Positions 1 through 4,259 of a stretch of 8,370 nt of DNA are shown here, one piece after another; within the stretch, counting starts at the first letter, position 1, and each line of letters starts with the position of its first letter. A program made the position numbers and the translations under genes. The stretch is from NCBI GenBank assembly GCA_021731185.1, contig JAKFXW010000137.1:1-8370 (forward strand), read 5' to 3'. Origin of the DNA: Gallionellaceae bacterium. Its GTDB lineage: Bacteria; Pseudomonadota; Gammaproteobacteria; Burkholderiales; Gallionellaceae. Under the pieces are notes generated by a model, which worked only from the letters and a program-made list of their open reading frames with translations, ran no database searches and had not been told where the DNA came from.

Positions 1-66
1 AGATTGCCCAACCAACTGGACTGCTTCCTGTTTGTATTCTTGACTGTATTTCCTGCGTTTGTGCAT
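1..66 (-). CDS. IS3-family transposase OrfA, N-terminal fragment cut by window edge
   Basis: The 22 codons from the ATG at 66 read MHKRRKYSQEYKQEAVQLV and run off the left edge. This basic start followed by an S-x-E-Y/F-K-x-E-A-V-x-L motif is the opening of the helix-turn-helix OrfA (transposase_8/IS911 type) that binds the element's ends. In IS3 elements OrfA normally precedes OrfB, the DDE catalytic subunit, and the two are joined by programmed frameshifting; none of that can be seen here. A strong Shine-Dalgarno (GGAGG, minus strand, 73-77) lies 6 bases before the ATG and supports the start. Whether the gene is intact beyond the window is unknown. Family assignment is fairly sure, subgroup is not. 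Confidence 0.7.
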   Translation of the reverse strand, partial: MHKRRKYSQEYKQEAVQLVGQS

Positions 67-127
67 CGTTTACCTCCGAGTGTATTATCACTCTTAATGA
101 GGTATCCGTTAAATCGGGGTAAAACCA
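1..127 (-). mobile_element. left part of an IS3-family insertion sequence
   Basis: Upstream of the orfA start the minus strand reads TGGTTTTACCCCGATTTAAC, beginning at 127. IS3-family ends typically start with TG, followed by an ACCCC block and a CGGA(T/C)ACC block, and both blocks are present (CGGATACC follows). I place the element's outer boundary at about 127. The opposite end and the target duplication are outside the window, so the boundary is an inference. Confidence 0.55.
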
Positions 128-246
128 GTTTCATCAACACATAGTGAGGAAAGTCATGAAAAATTCTTCCAGTTAGACTAAATAGGGACAGACCGGGGGA
201 TGTGTAGTTGTAACCCAACCTACGCAATGCATTAATGTTGTTTTTA
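128..246. other. non-coding stretch with a REP-like half motif
   Basis: No convincing gene lies here. It holds GGGACAGACC (185-194) and, on the minus strand, GCGTAGGTTGGGTTAC (225-210). The latter resembles one arm of the widespread GTAGGTTGGGTTA-type palindromic repeat; its partner arm is absent nearby. A six-codon reading frame with a good ribosome site at 156-176 is noted separately and rejected. Confidence 0.3.
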
Positions 247-657
247 TCAGGAAATGGAATTATACAAAAATTCTGACAGGCTCGCGTCTGCAAATGTGTC
301 GCATTTTTTCTTGTCCACCGAGTAATCGGTTTCTGCCTTGGCAGTACTCAGGTTGTACTGGGCTTTTTTGCTGGGCTCATAGTTGGCTTCGAGTTGAGCT
401 TTGGCAATTTCTCTTTGCTCTTGGCTTCGGCCATGCACACGTCCTTGACGTTGGCTGAAAATGAAGCACAAGCGGCTTTAGTCGGTGATGTTTTTCTTGG
501 CAGCTTTGTAATCGCTTTTCGAAATGCCCTCTGTCATCGTGTCAACACTGTTGGCAGTCTTGTAATCGCTTTTCGACATGCCCTCCTCCGCCATCGTGCC
601 AACACTGAAAGCGAGGCTGGTTATGGCCAGAATTGCGGTAATGTATGGTGTGTTCAT
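247..657 (-). pseudogene. decayed gene for a small exported Lys/Ala/Cys-rich protein
   Basis: From the ATG at 657 the minus strand encodes a signal peptide (MNTPYITAILAITSLAFSVG, likely cut after TMA) followed by MSKSDYK-type sequence. This matches an uncharacterised betaproteobacterial family of periplasmic proteins built from K-A-x-Y-K-A-x-K and C-x(n)-DVC-x-EAK repeats. A TAA at 480-478 stops it after 59 codons. Restoring two missing bases beside that stop lets the frame continue as CASFSANVKDVCMAEAKSKEK. Restoring one more A near 408-410 lets it continue as IAKAQLEANYEPSKKAQYN and on to KKKCDTFA. After that the sequence is unrelated and ends at the TGA finishing at 247. So the gene has a -2 and a -1 frameshift and has lost its 3' end. 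It lies 68 bp downstream of csbD on the same strand and may once have been cotranscribed. Family function is unknown. Confidence 0.7.
496..606 (-). repeat. in-frame tandem duplication inside the exported-protein pseudogene
   Basis: Two adjacent copies, 550-606 (57 bp) and 496-549 (54 bp), encode SVGTMAEEGMSKSDYKTAN and SVDTMTEGISKSDYKAAK. They differ by one codon and several substitutions. The duplication places a second copy of what looks like the signal-peptide junction after the first, so it probably arose before the gene was frameshifted. Confidence 0.75.
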
Positions 658-692
658 TATTGCTCCCTGGTAGAGTGAATTAAACAGTGATG

Positions 693-718
693 AGCATAGG
701 AGCGGATGCTCCCATGCT
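693..718 (-). other. hairpin between csbD and the downstream pseudogene
   Basis: On the minus strand AGCATGGGAGC, loop ATCC, GCTCCTATGCT forms an 11-pair stem with one G-T wobble. On the plus strand that pair would be an A-C mismatch, so the structure favours minus-strand RNA. It lies directly after the csbD stop. There is no U-run after it, so it is a weak terminator candidate or an RNA-stabilising hairpin. Confidence 0.4.
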
Positions 719-725
719 GTGTTAC

Positions 726-1031
726 TTAGAGCCTGTCACTTTTTTCATACGGCTTGCCAGTCGGAGAGCTGGACTTGCCAGTCGCAGAGCTGAACGATCC
801 TTGTGTTTTATCTTTAGATTCTGCGCCCACTTTTTCCATACGTACTTGCCAATCGGAGAGCTGCTTCTCTGTTGCTTCCTTGGTAATCCCGTATGTTTCC
901 TGGATTTTGCCAGCAAGGCGATCCCGCTTGCCCGCGATCACATCAAGCTGATCATCGGTTAGTTTGCCCCATTGTTGCTTGGCGCTACCCTTTAATTGTT
1001 TCCAGTTACCTTCGATTTGATCCCAGTTCAT
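726..1031 (-). CDS. CsbD-family stress protein with a repeat-derived C-terminal tail
   Basis: A 101-residue cytoplasmic protein. Residues 1-65 follow the CsbD/YjbJ family closely: MNWDQIEGNWKQLKGSAKQQ, then WGKLTDDQLDVIAGKRDRLAGKIQ, then the family-ending DWQVR region at 60-64. YjbJ of E. coli is 69 residues, so residues ~66-101 are an extra hydrophilic Ser/Gly/Lys tail with two copies of an S-S-(A/P)-T-G-K motif. CsbD proteins are abundant, highly hydrophilic general-stress proteins of unknown biochemical role. The start is set by a clean AGGAG (1043-1039) 7 bases before the ATG. Two 21-bp direct repeats and a CATAAT box lie upstream, suggesting regulated expression. The tail arose from a coding repeat read in another frame (see the repeat entry). 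Family call is sure; gene symbol left blank because orthology to yjbJ is not established. Confidence 0.9.
   Translation of the reverse strand: MNWDQIEGNWKQLKGSAKQQWGKLTDDQLDVIAGKRDRLAGKIQETYGITKEATEKQLSDWQVRMEKVGAESKDKTQGSFSSATGKSSSPTGKPYEKSDRL
751..863 (-). repeat. 21-bp unit of csbD present three times in two reading frames
   Basis: Unit 1 (863-843) encodes QLSDWQV in the normal csbD frame. Units 2 (792-772) and 3 (771-751) are adjacent near-copies of the same 21 bases, but both start two bases off the codon frame, so they are read as (F)SSATGK and SSSPTGK. The similarity continues past unit 3: GTATGAAAAAAGTG matches CGTATGGAAAAAGTG after unit 1. A segment of the gene's own 3' part was therefore duplicated out of frame to make the tail. 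Confidence 0.8.
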
Positions 1032-1067
1032 GTTGAATCTCCTTATGGTTGATTGCGTTGATTAAAA

Positions 1068-1121
1068 ATTATGACCCTCGGCAGTAGATAGAAAAACCTA
1101 GGTAGTAGACAGAAAAATTTA
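1068..1121 (-). promoter_or_regulatory. putative csbD promoter with two 21-bp direct repeats
   Basis: On the minus strand a CATAAT -10-like box (1073-1068) lies 36 bases before the csbD ATG. Six bases further upstream begin two abutting 21-bp units, 1080-1100 and 1101-1121, identical at 17 of 21 positions with core AGTAGAYAGAAAAA (plus strand). Twenty-one bases is two helical turns, which would put two bound proteins on the same face of DNA across and above the -35 region. No good -35 hexamer is visible, which fits an activator-dependent promoter. Repeats are seen; promoter function is inferred. Confidence 0.45.
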
Positions 1122-1222
1122 TTGGTCTACATCTGCTGACCCATATCTATATAACTGCAGGGTTAATCATCCCCCCTCTTTACGGTCTTCTCTGTACGCC
1201 AGGACACAGAGCGCGTTTTATT
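1122..1222. other. non-coding stretch, one weak hairpin
   Basis: No gene seen. CTCTGT and ACAGAG (about 1192-1213) could pair around a 10-base loop, followed by a T-rich run on the plus strand. There is no upstream plus-strand gene for it to terminate. Confidence 0.25.
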
Positions 1223-1224
1223 TA

Positions 1225-1244
1225 GGAGAAACGCTGATTTAATC
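1225..1244. repeat. solo terminal-repeat remnant related to the 331-bp MITE
   Basis: CGCTGATTTAATC at 1232-1244 is identical to 13 bases of the terminal inverted repeat of the MITE at 6574-6904, and the preceding GAGAAA resembles its GGAAG tip. TTAG just before it (1222-1225) fits the YTAR target preference. No opposite end is visible nearby, so this is probably the remains of a decayed copy. Confidence 0.5.
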
Positions 1245-1410
1245 GAATGTATTTCAAGTCACTGGTGTCCGGTTAAATTGAGACGTTCAGACGGCAACGT
1301 CAACAACGTCAACACTGATAAGGATTTCAAGAGATTCATGGGTGTCCACGATTTAAATTTCAGATTGAGCATTTGCGATCATTCCGGGTTTGACAAACCT
1401 GGAGTGCGGT
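1245..1410. other. non-coding, probable IS debris with a diverged direct repeat
   Basis: Two stretches, 1251-1282 and 1324-1369, share the ordered blocks ATTTCAAG, GTGTCC, TTAAATT and ATTGAG with different spacing. They lie just upstream of a transposase scrap and may be IS ends. A short palindrome GGTTTG-A-CAAACC sits at 1387-1399. No gene is supported. Confidence 0.3.
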
Positions 1411-1553
1411 ATGAACGTGGGCAAGACACTGTTTGCGCAAGTTATGGAGTACGTGCTATGGAAGACCTTTGGCCGCATCATCGACCAACATGACGGCGGT
1501 GCGGGAGTACGCACCTTGGGCTGCGCCGATTTGTTTCGCGTGATCCCATTCAT
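1411..1553 (+). pseudogene. IS4-type (DUF4372) transposase, N-terminal fragment
   Basis: The ATG at 1411 opens MNVGKTLFAQVMEYVLWKTF and continues with a G-V-R-T-L-G-C-A-D-L-F-R-V motif ending near 1542. This is the characteristic N-terminal DUF4372 domain of one group of IS4-family transposases (M-N-x-G-K-T-L-F-A-Q ... V-R-T-L-x-C-x-x-Q/L-F-R-V). After FRVIPF the reading frame no longer resembles a transposase and another gene's sequence begins in a different frame, so only about 45 of some 350-400 residues remain and the DDE catalytic domain is absent. GGAG at 1401-1404 is a suitable ribosome site. It is a dead fragment left by a deletion that fused it to the OsmC-like remnant. Confidence 0.7.
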
Positions 1554-1772
1554 ACCGAGGTCATTGCAATGGTCGAGCGCAATGCGGAAAATCACTTACG
1601 AGTAACGCAGATCAAAGTAGTGCTTAAGTTGGGTAAAACGGCGGGAGAGTTAGAGCATGTTGATCGAGCAGTCGAACAGTTTGAAAAATTTTGTACTGTT
1701 ACTGAAAGCGTGCGTCAGGGCATCCCGGTAGAGGTCAGTGTTTTTGATTCGGCGGGTAGGCAGTTAAAATGA
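1542..1772 (+). pseudogene. OsmC-like protein, C-terminal fragment
   Basis: The frame ending at the TGA of 1770-1772 reads DPIHTEVIAMVERNAENHLR and later RAVEQFEKFCTVTESVRQG followed by IPVEVSVFDSAGRQLK. Spacing and pattern match the second half of OsmC/YhfA-type proteins: an E-R-x(3-6)-R-x-x-x-I strand, then a helix of A-V-x-x-x-x-E-K-(Y/F)-C-(S/T)-V, then a final beta strand. The Cys of FCTV would be the second of the two conserved redox cysteines of thiol peroxidases of this family. The first half, with the other Cys, is missing, replaced by the IS4-type scrap just upstream. The ATG at 1569 could allow translation of a 67-residue stub, but no ribosome site supports it. OsmC assignment is from remembered pattern and is moderately sure; truncation is clear if it holds. 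Confidence 0.5.
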
Positions 1773-1787
1773 TCTGCAATGTGCCGA

Positions 1788-1817
1788 GTGAGAGGCACTG
1801 TCTGGTTTGTCTATAAT
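1788..1817 (+). promoter_or_regulatory. putative sigma-70 promoter for the DUF1415-srkA pair
   Basis: A perfect TATAAT (1812-1817) is preceded, with an 18-bp spacer, by GTGAGA (1788-1793; 4 of 6 to TTGACA). It would start transcription about 100 bases before the DUF1415 ATG, leaving a leader that contains the hairpin at 1863-1903. Confidence 0.5.
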
Positions 1818-1862
1818 ATATATTTCTCGTGTAATTATATTCCGCCTGAAGTGACCACAATA

Positions 1863-1903
1863 AATCAGGTGGACTCCGGTTTGTTTTATAATCCACCCTG
1901 ATT
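1863..1903 (+). other. leader hairpin upstream of the DUF1415 gene
   Basis: AATCAGGTGGA (1863-1873) pairs with TCCACCCTGATT (1892-1903), 11 pairs with one bulged base and an 18-base loop. It ends 23 bases before the ATG. No U-run follows, so it does not look like a plain terminator; it may shape the leader RNA or be a protein site. Confidence 0.4.
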
Positions 1904-1926
1904 ATTAACTGAACCAGAGGCCGCGC

Positions 1927-2496
1927 ATGAGCAGCAATTCAATCGAAGCAATTCTCATCGCGAACACCCAAGCATGGGTGGAGCGCGCCGTTATTGGCCT
2001 TAATCTATGCCCCTTTGCCAAGGCTGTGCATATCAAAAAACAAATCCGCTATGTGGTGAGTACAGCTGCCACACACGAAGACTTGCTGCGCGATTTAATG
2101 ATTGAGCTAGAAGCATTAGCTGAAATTTCACCTGAAAAAATCGACACCACTCTGATTATCCACCCATACGTGCTGACTGATTTTTTGGAATACAACGATT
2201 TTCTGGATGTGGTTGATGAGACATTAGTGGACATGGAGCTGGATGATGCAATTCAGGTCGCAAGCTTTCATCCGCAATATCAATTTGCCGATACGCAGCC
2301 GGAGGATATTGAAAATTACACCAATCGTTCACCTTATCCCATGCTGCAATTATTGCGTGAGAGCAGCATGGTGCGCGCAGTAGAAGCCTACCCGCAAGCC
2401 GAGCAGATTTTTGAAAAGAACATTGAAACTTTGCGCCAAATGGGACATACAGGCTGGGAAGCGTTAGGCTTGCAGCCACTGCGAGAAAAAAAGTGA
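1927..2496 (+). CDS. DUF1415 family protein
   Basis: A 189-residue soluble protein with no signal peptide or membrane segment. It opens with a helix leading into WVERAVIGLNLCPFAKAV (residues ~17-34), the signature of DUF1415, and continues with IRYVVS, the LIIHPYVLTDFLEYNDFLD region and the SFHPQYQFADTQPEDIENYT motif near 115-134. It ends with the family's RSPYPMLQLLRE and GHTGWEAL segments. The conserved Cys in NLCPFAK and the His-Pro motifs look like a possible metal or redox site, but the family has no proven function. Full length for the family (about 180-200 residues). AGAGG at 1916-1920 precedes the ATG by 6 bases. It is followed 25 bp later by srkA on the same strand, so the two are probably cotranscribed. 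Confidence 0.88.
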   Translation: MSSNSIEAILIANTQAWVERAVIGLNLCPFAKAVHIKKQIRYVVSTAATHEDLLRDLMIELEALAEISPEKIDTTLIIHPYVLTDFLEYNDFLDVVDETLVDMELDDAIQVASFHPQYQFADTQPEDIENYTNRSPYPMLQLLRESSMVRAVEAYPQAEQIFEKNIETLRQMGHTGWEALGLQPLREKK

Positions 2497-2521
2497 TGAG
2501 CTTTGGGGGACGATATTTATC

Positions 2522-3517
2522 ATGACCATCGTCCATAATTTTTCCACACTCAGCCCTGATTCCATATTGAATGCACTGGATAGCATAGGCTTGCAAACGG
2601 ATGGTCGCTTGCTGGCGCTCAACAGTTATGAGAACCGCGTTTATTTAATTGGATTAGAAAATATGGCAGTCGGTATAGAAAATCATACGTCTGTCGTGGC
2701 AAAATTTTATCGACCAGATCGTTGGACAGATGCCGCCATACTCGAAGAACACAGCTTCTTGCAGGAGTTGATCGAACATGAAATTCCCGTCGTGCCACCC
2801 TTAGCATTTGATGGAAAAACGCTGCTTGAATTTGCAGGATTTCGTTATGCCGTTTTCCCCAAGCACGGTGGTCGAGCGCCGGAGCTTGAAGACAGAAAAA
2901 CACTGGAATGGATGGGACGTTTTCTTGGGCGCATTCACGCCATAGGCGTGCTTAAACCATTTCAGCATCGTCCCACACTGAGCATAGAAAGTTTTGGTGT
3001 GACACCTCGTGATTATTTGCTCACTCACAATTTTATTCCTCCTGACTTGGATGCAGCCTACCGCAGCGTTGTTGAGCAAGCATTGGATGGCGTGCGTGAT
3101 TGTTTTAATCGCGCAGGTAAAGTGTCCAACATCCGGCTGCACGGTGATTGCCACGCAGGCAATGTGTTGTGGACAGATGATGGTCCACATTTTGTTGACT
3201 TCGATGACAGTCGTATGGGGCCGGCAATACAGGATTTATGGATGCTGCTGTCTGGTGAACGCGCAGACATGGCACGGCAGATGAGTGATGTGCTGGCAGG
3301 CTATGAAGATTTTTACGATTTCAATCCCAACGAATTACACCTGATTGAAGCATTACGTACCTTGCGCTTAATTCACTATGCGGGCTGGCTGGCGCAGCGT
3401 TGGGACGATCCCGCATTCAAACAGGCATTCCCTTGGTTTAACACTCAACGCTATTGGCAAGATCGCATATTAGAATTACGCGAACAGATAGCGTTAATGC
3501 AAGAGCCCCTTTTGTAG
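2522..3517 (+). CDS. srkA: stress response kinase A (YihE/RdoA)
   Basis: A 331-residue cytoplasmic Ser/Thr protein kinase of the choline-kinase-like fold; E. coli SrkA is 328. Landmarks: NSYENRVY (34-41) in the N-lobe, the ATP-binding lysine in VAKFYRPDRW (K61), the hinge-region FRYAVFPKHGGR (107-118), the catalytic loop RLHGDCHAGN (205-214, with D209 and N214), and the Mg-binding FVDFDD (224-229, D226 taking the role of the DFG Asp). GPAIQDLWMLLSG and the C-terminal DPAFKQAFPWF also match the family. In E. coli it counteracts stress-induced programmed death and is under Cpx/Rpo stress control. A GGGGG run at 2506-2510 lies 11 bases from the ATG, rather far; this start nevertheless aligns with the family N-terminus. 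No key residue is missing. Confidence 0.95.
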   Translation: MTIVHNFSTLSPDSILNALDSIGLQTDGRLLALNSYENRVYLIGLENMAVGIENHTSVVAKFYRPDRWTDAAILEEHSFLQELIEHEIPVVPPLAFDGKTLLEFAGFRYAVFPKHGGRAPELEDRKTLEWMGRFLGRIHAIGVLKPFQHRPTLSIESFGVTPRDYLLTHNFIPPDLDAAYRSVVEQALDGVRDCFNRAGKVSNIRLHGDCHAGNVLWTDDGPHFVDFDDSRMGPAIQDLWMLLSGERADMARQMSDVLAGYEDFYDFNPNELHLIEALRTLRLIHYAGWLAQRWDDPAFKQAFPWFNTQRYWQDRILELREQIALMQEPLL

Positions 3518-3649
3518 TTAGCGTAATGTGCTGTTCCTGCGGAAGCCAGGCATAGGAAATAACTACACTGGCCGCATAAAACATCGAAAGCTTTAACACT
3601 GTCCGTATATGGGGTTACATGCAGTGTTACGGTTATAAAAAAGCTGACA
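3518..3649. other. intergenic stretch after srkA
   Basis: No gene or clear terminator for srkA is visible. The stretch is AT-rich towards its right end and ends against the palindrome that terminates the opposing lipoprotein gene. Confidence 0.3.
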
Positions 3650-3698
3650 TGAAAAAAGCCGACCTAGGTCGGCTTAAAAGCTACTTAGGGAAGTAGCT
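3650..3698 (-). terminator. terminator of the small lipoprotein gene
   Basis: AAGCCGACCTAGGTCGGCTT (3656-3675) is a perfect 20-bp palindrome. On the minus strand it is followed at once by TTTTTTC, giving an intrinsic terminator for the gene ending at 3802. Just before it on the same strand is a second perfect hairpin, AGCTACTT-CCCT-AAGTAGCT (3698-3679). On the plus strand the palindrome is flanked by A runs, so it would work poorly for srkA. Confidence 0.7.
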
Positions 3699-3793
3699 GA
3701 ACAAGTTGATTCTACTTATGGTTCAGCAAGCTCGCCACGAACGGAATTAAATACCTGCCGTTAGCTCTGAGCCTGTCGAAAGACTTGTTCAGC
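3696..3793. repeat. REP-like block with nested inverted repeats
   Basis: GCTGAACAAGT (3696-3706) and ACTTGTTCAGC (3783-3793) form a perfect 11-bp inverted repeat. Inside lie 3718-3744, which on the minus strand begins CCGTTCGTGGCGAGCTTG, and 3758-3784, which begins CCGTTAGCTCTGAGCCTGTC. These resemble the dispersed bacterial repeat whose arms read CCGTTCGTGGTGAGC and GAGCCTGTCGAA. It lies in the 3' region of the lipoprotein transcript. Confidence 0.5.
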
Positions 3794-3801
3794 GTTTCCT
3801 T

Positions 3802-3972
3802 TTAGTGTTTTGCAGGCTCCGCAGCAGCAGGTGCAGGAGTAGCCGCTGCTGGAGTTTCAGCAGCAGGAGCAGCCGCTGCTGGAGTTTCAGCAGCAGGAGT
3901 AGCGGCTGGCTTAGGACCACAAGCAGCCAATGACAAAGCAAACAAAGCAACAACGAGAGCAAGACGATTCAT
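3802..3972 (-). CDS. small Ala/Pro-rich lipoprotein
   Basis: A 56-residue product. MNRLALVVALFALSLAAC is a lipoprotein signal peptide: basic start, hydrophobic core, and lipobox L-A-A-C with the lipidated Cys at 18. Lipid modification and cleavage before Cys18 would leave a mature peptide of 39 residues, GPKPAATPAAETPAAA and so on, almost entirely Ala, Pro, Thr and Glu and ending AEPAKH. G19 and P20 follow the Cys rather than Asp, so outer-membrane sorting would be expected in the Lol scheme. The ribosome site AAGGA (minus strand, near 3983-3979) stands 6-7 bases from the ATG. The gene is monocistronic, divergent from prfC, with a good terminator downstream. The low-complexity region is encoded by a near-perfect 30-bp tandem repeat. 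Function unknown; such small lipoproteins are often envelope spacers or stress-induced, but nothing here shows that. Confidence 0.8.
   Translation of the reverse strand: MNRLALVVALFALSLAACGPKPAATPAAETPAAAAPAAETPAAATPAPAAAEPAKH
3841..3900 (-). repeat. 30-bp tandem repeat in the lipoprotein gene
   Basis: 3841-3870 and 3871-3900 are identical except for the last base (C or T). Thirty bases is ten codons, so copy-number change would keep the frame and simply lengthen or shorten the APAAETPAAA-type tail. Confidence 0.85.
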
Positions 3973-4259
3973 TTTCTATCCTTAAGAAATACACTAAATT
4001 AAACGTAACTACACTCAAAATTTTCTATCCGCTGCAAGTAAATCTAACTAACTATTATTAAGACAATCAGTTAACCAGCAACGAAGGCTCAGGATTCTAC
4101 GGGAATTAACAAAATATATCCAGTACCTGTTCTCCACTCTTTCAAATTGCACGGATGGATTTTTCAGTGTGTATTAGGACGTAGCGTTAGACTTCTTTGC
4201 TTGTAGCAATTAGACTTGCGCCTTTTCATAAAGCAGCACATCCGCAAAAGTATTTATTC
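3973..4259. other. divergent intergenic region between lipoprotein gene and prfC
   Basis: AT-rich, no gene seen. ATTTTCTATCC occurs twice, at 3971-3981 and 4020-4030, upstream of and touching the lipoprotein start. The promoters of both divergent genes must lie here, but no hexamer pair is convincing: TTGAGT near 4014-4019 on the minus strand and TATTAG near 4172-4177 on the plus strand are the best seen. An in-frame TTG at 4197 would add 21 residues to RF3 but is not favoured. Confidence 0.35.

Noticed and set aside
156..176. Six-codon frame MKNSSS with a good GAGGA ribosome site
   Set aside because: Too short to support as a gene; no following attenuator or partner gene, and it lies next to IS debris.
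394..678. Plus-strand open frame of 94 codons
   Set aside because: It is the complement of the decayed exported-protein gene; its repeats come from the minus-strand duplication and the product resembles nothing.
1278..1493. Plus-strand open frame of 71 codons
   Set aside because: Runs out of frame through the IS4-type scrap, has no recognisable motif and no ribosome site.
3841..3900. Tandem repeat considered as a CRISPR-like array
   Set aside because: Units abut with no spacers and keep the codon frame of the lipoprotein gene.
4197..4259. TTG start extending RF3 by 21 residues
   Set aside because: The extra residues do not match the family, no ribosome site precedes the TTG, and the ATG at 4260 aligns with the usual N-terminus.
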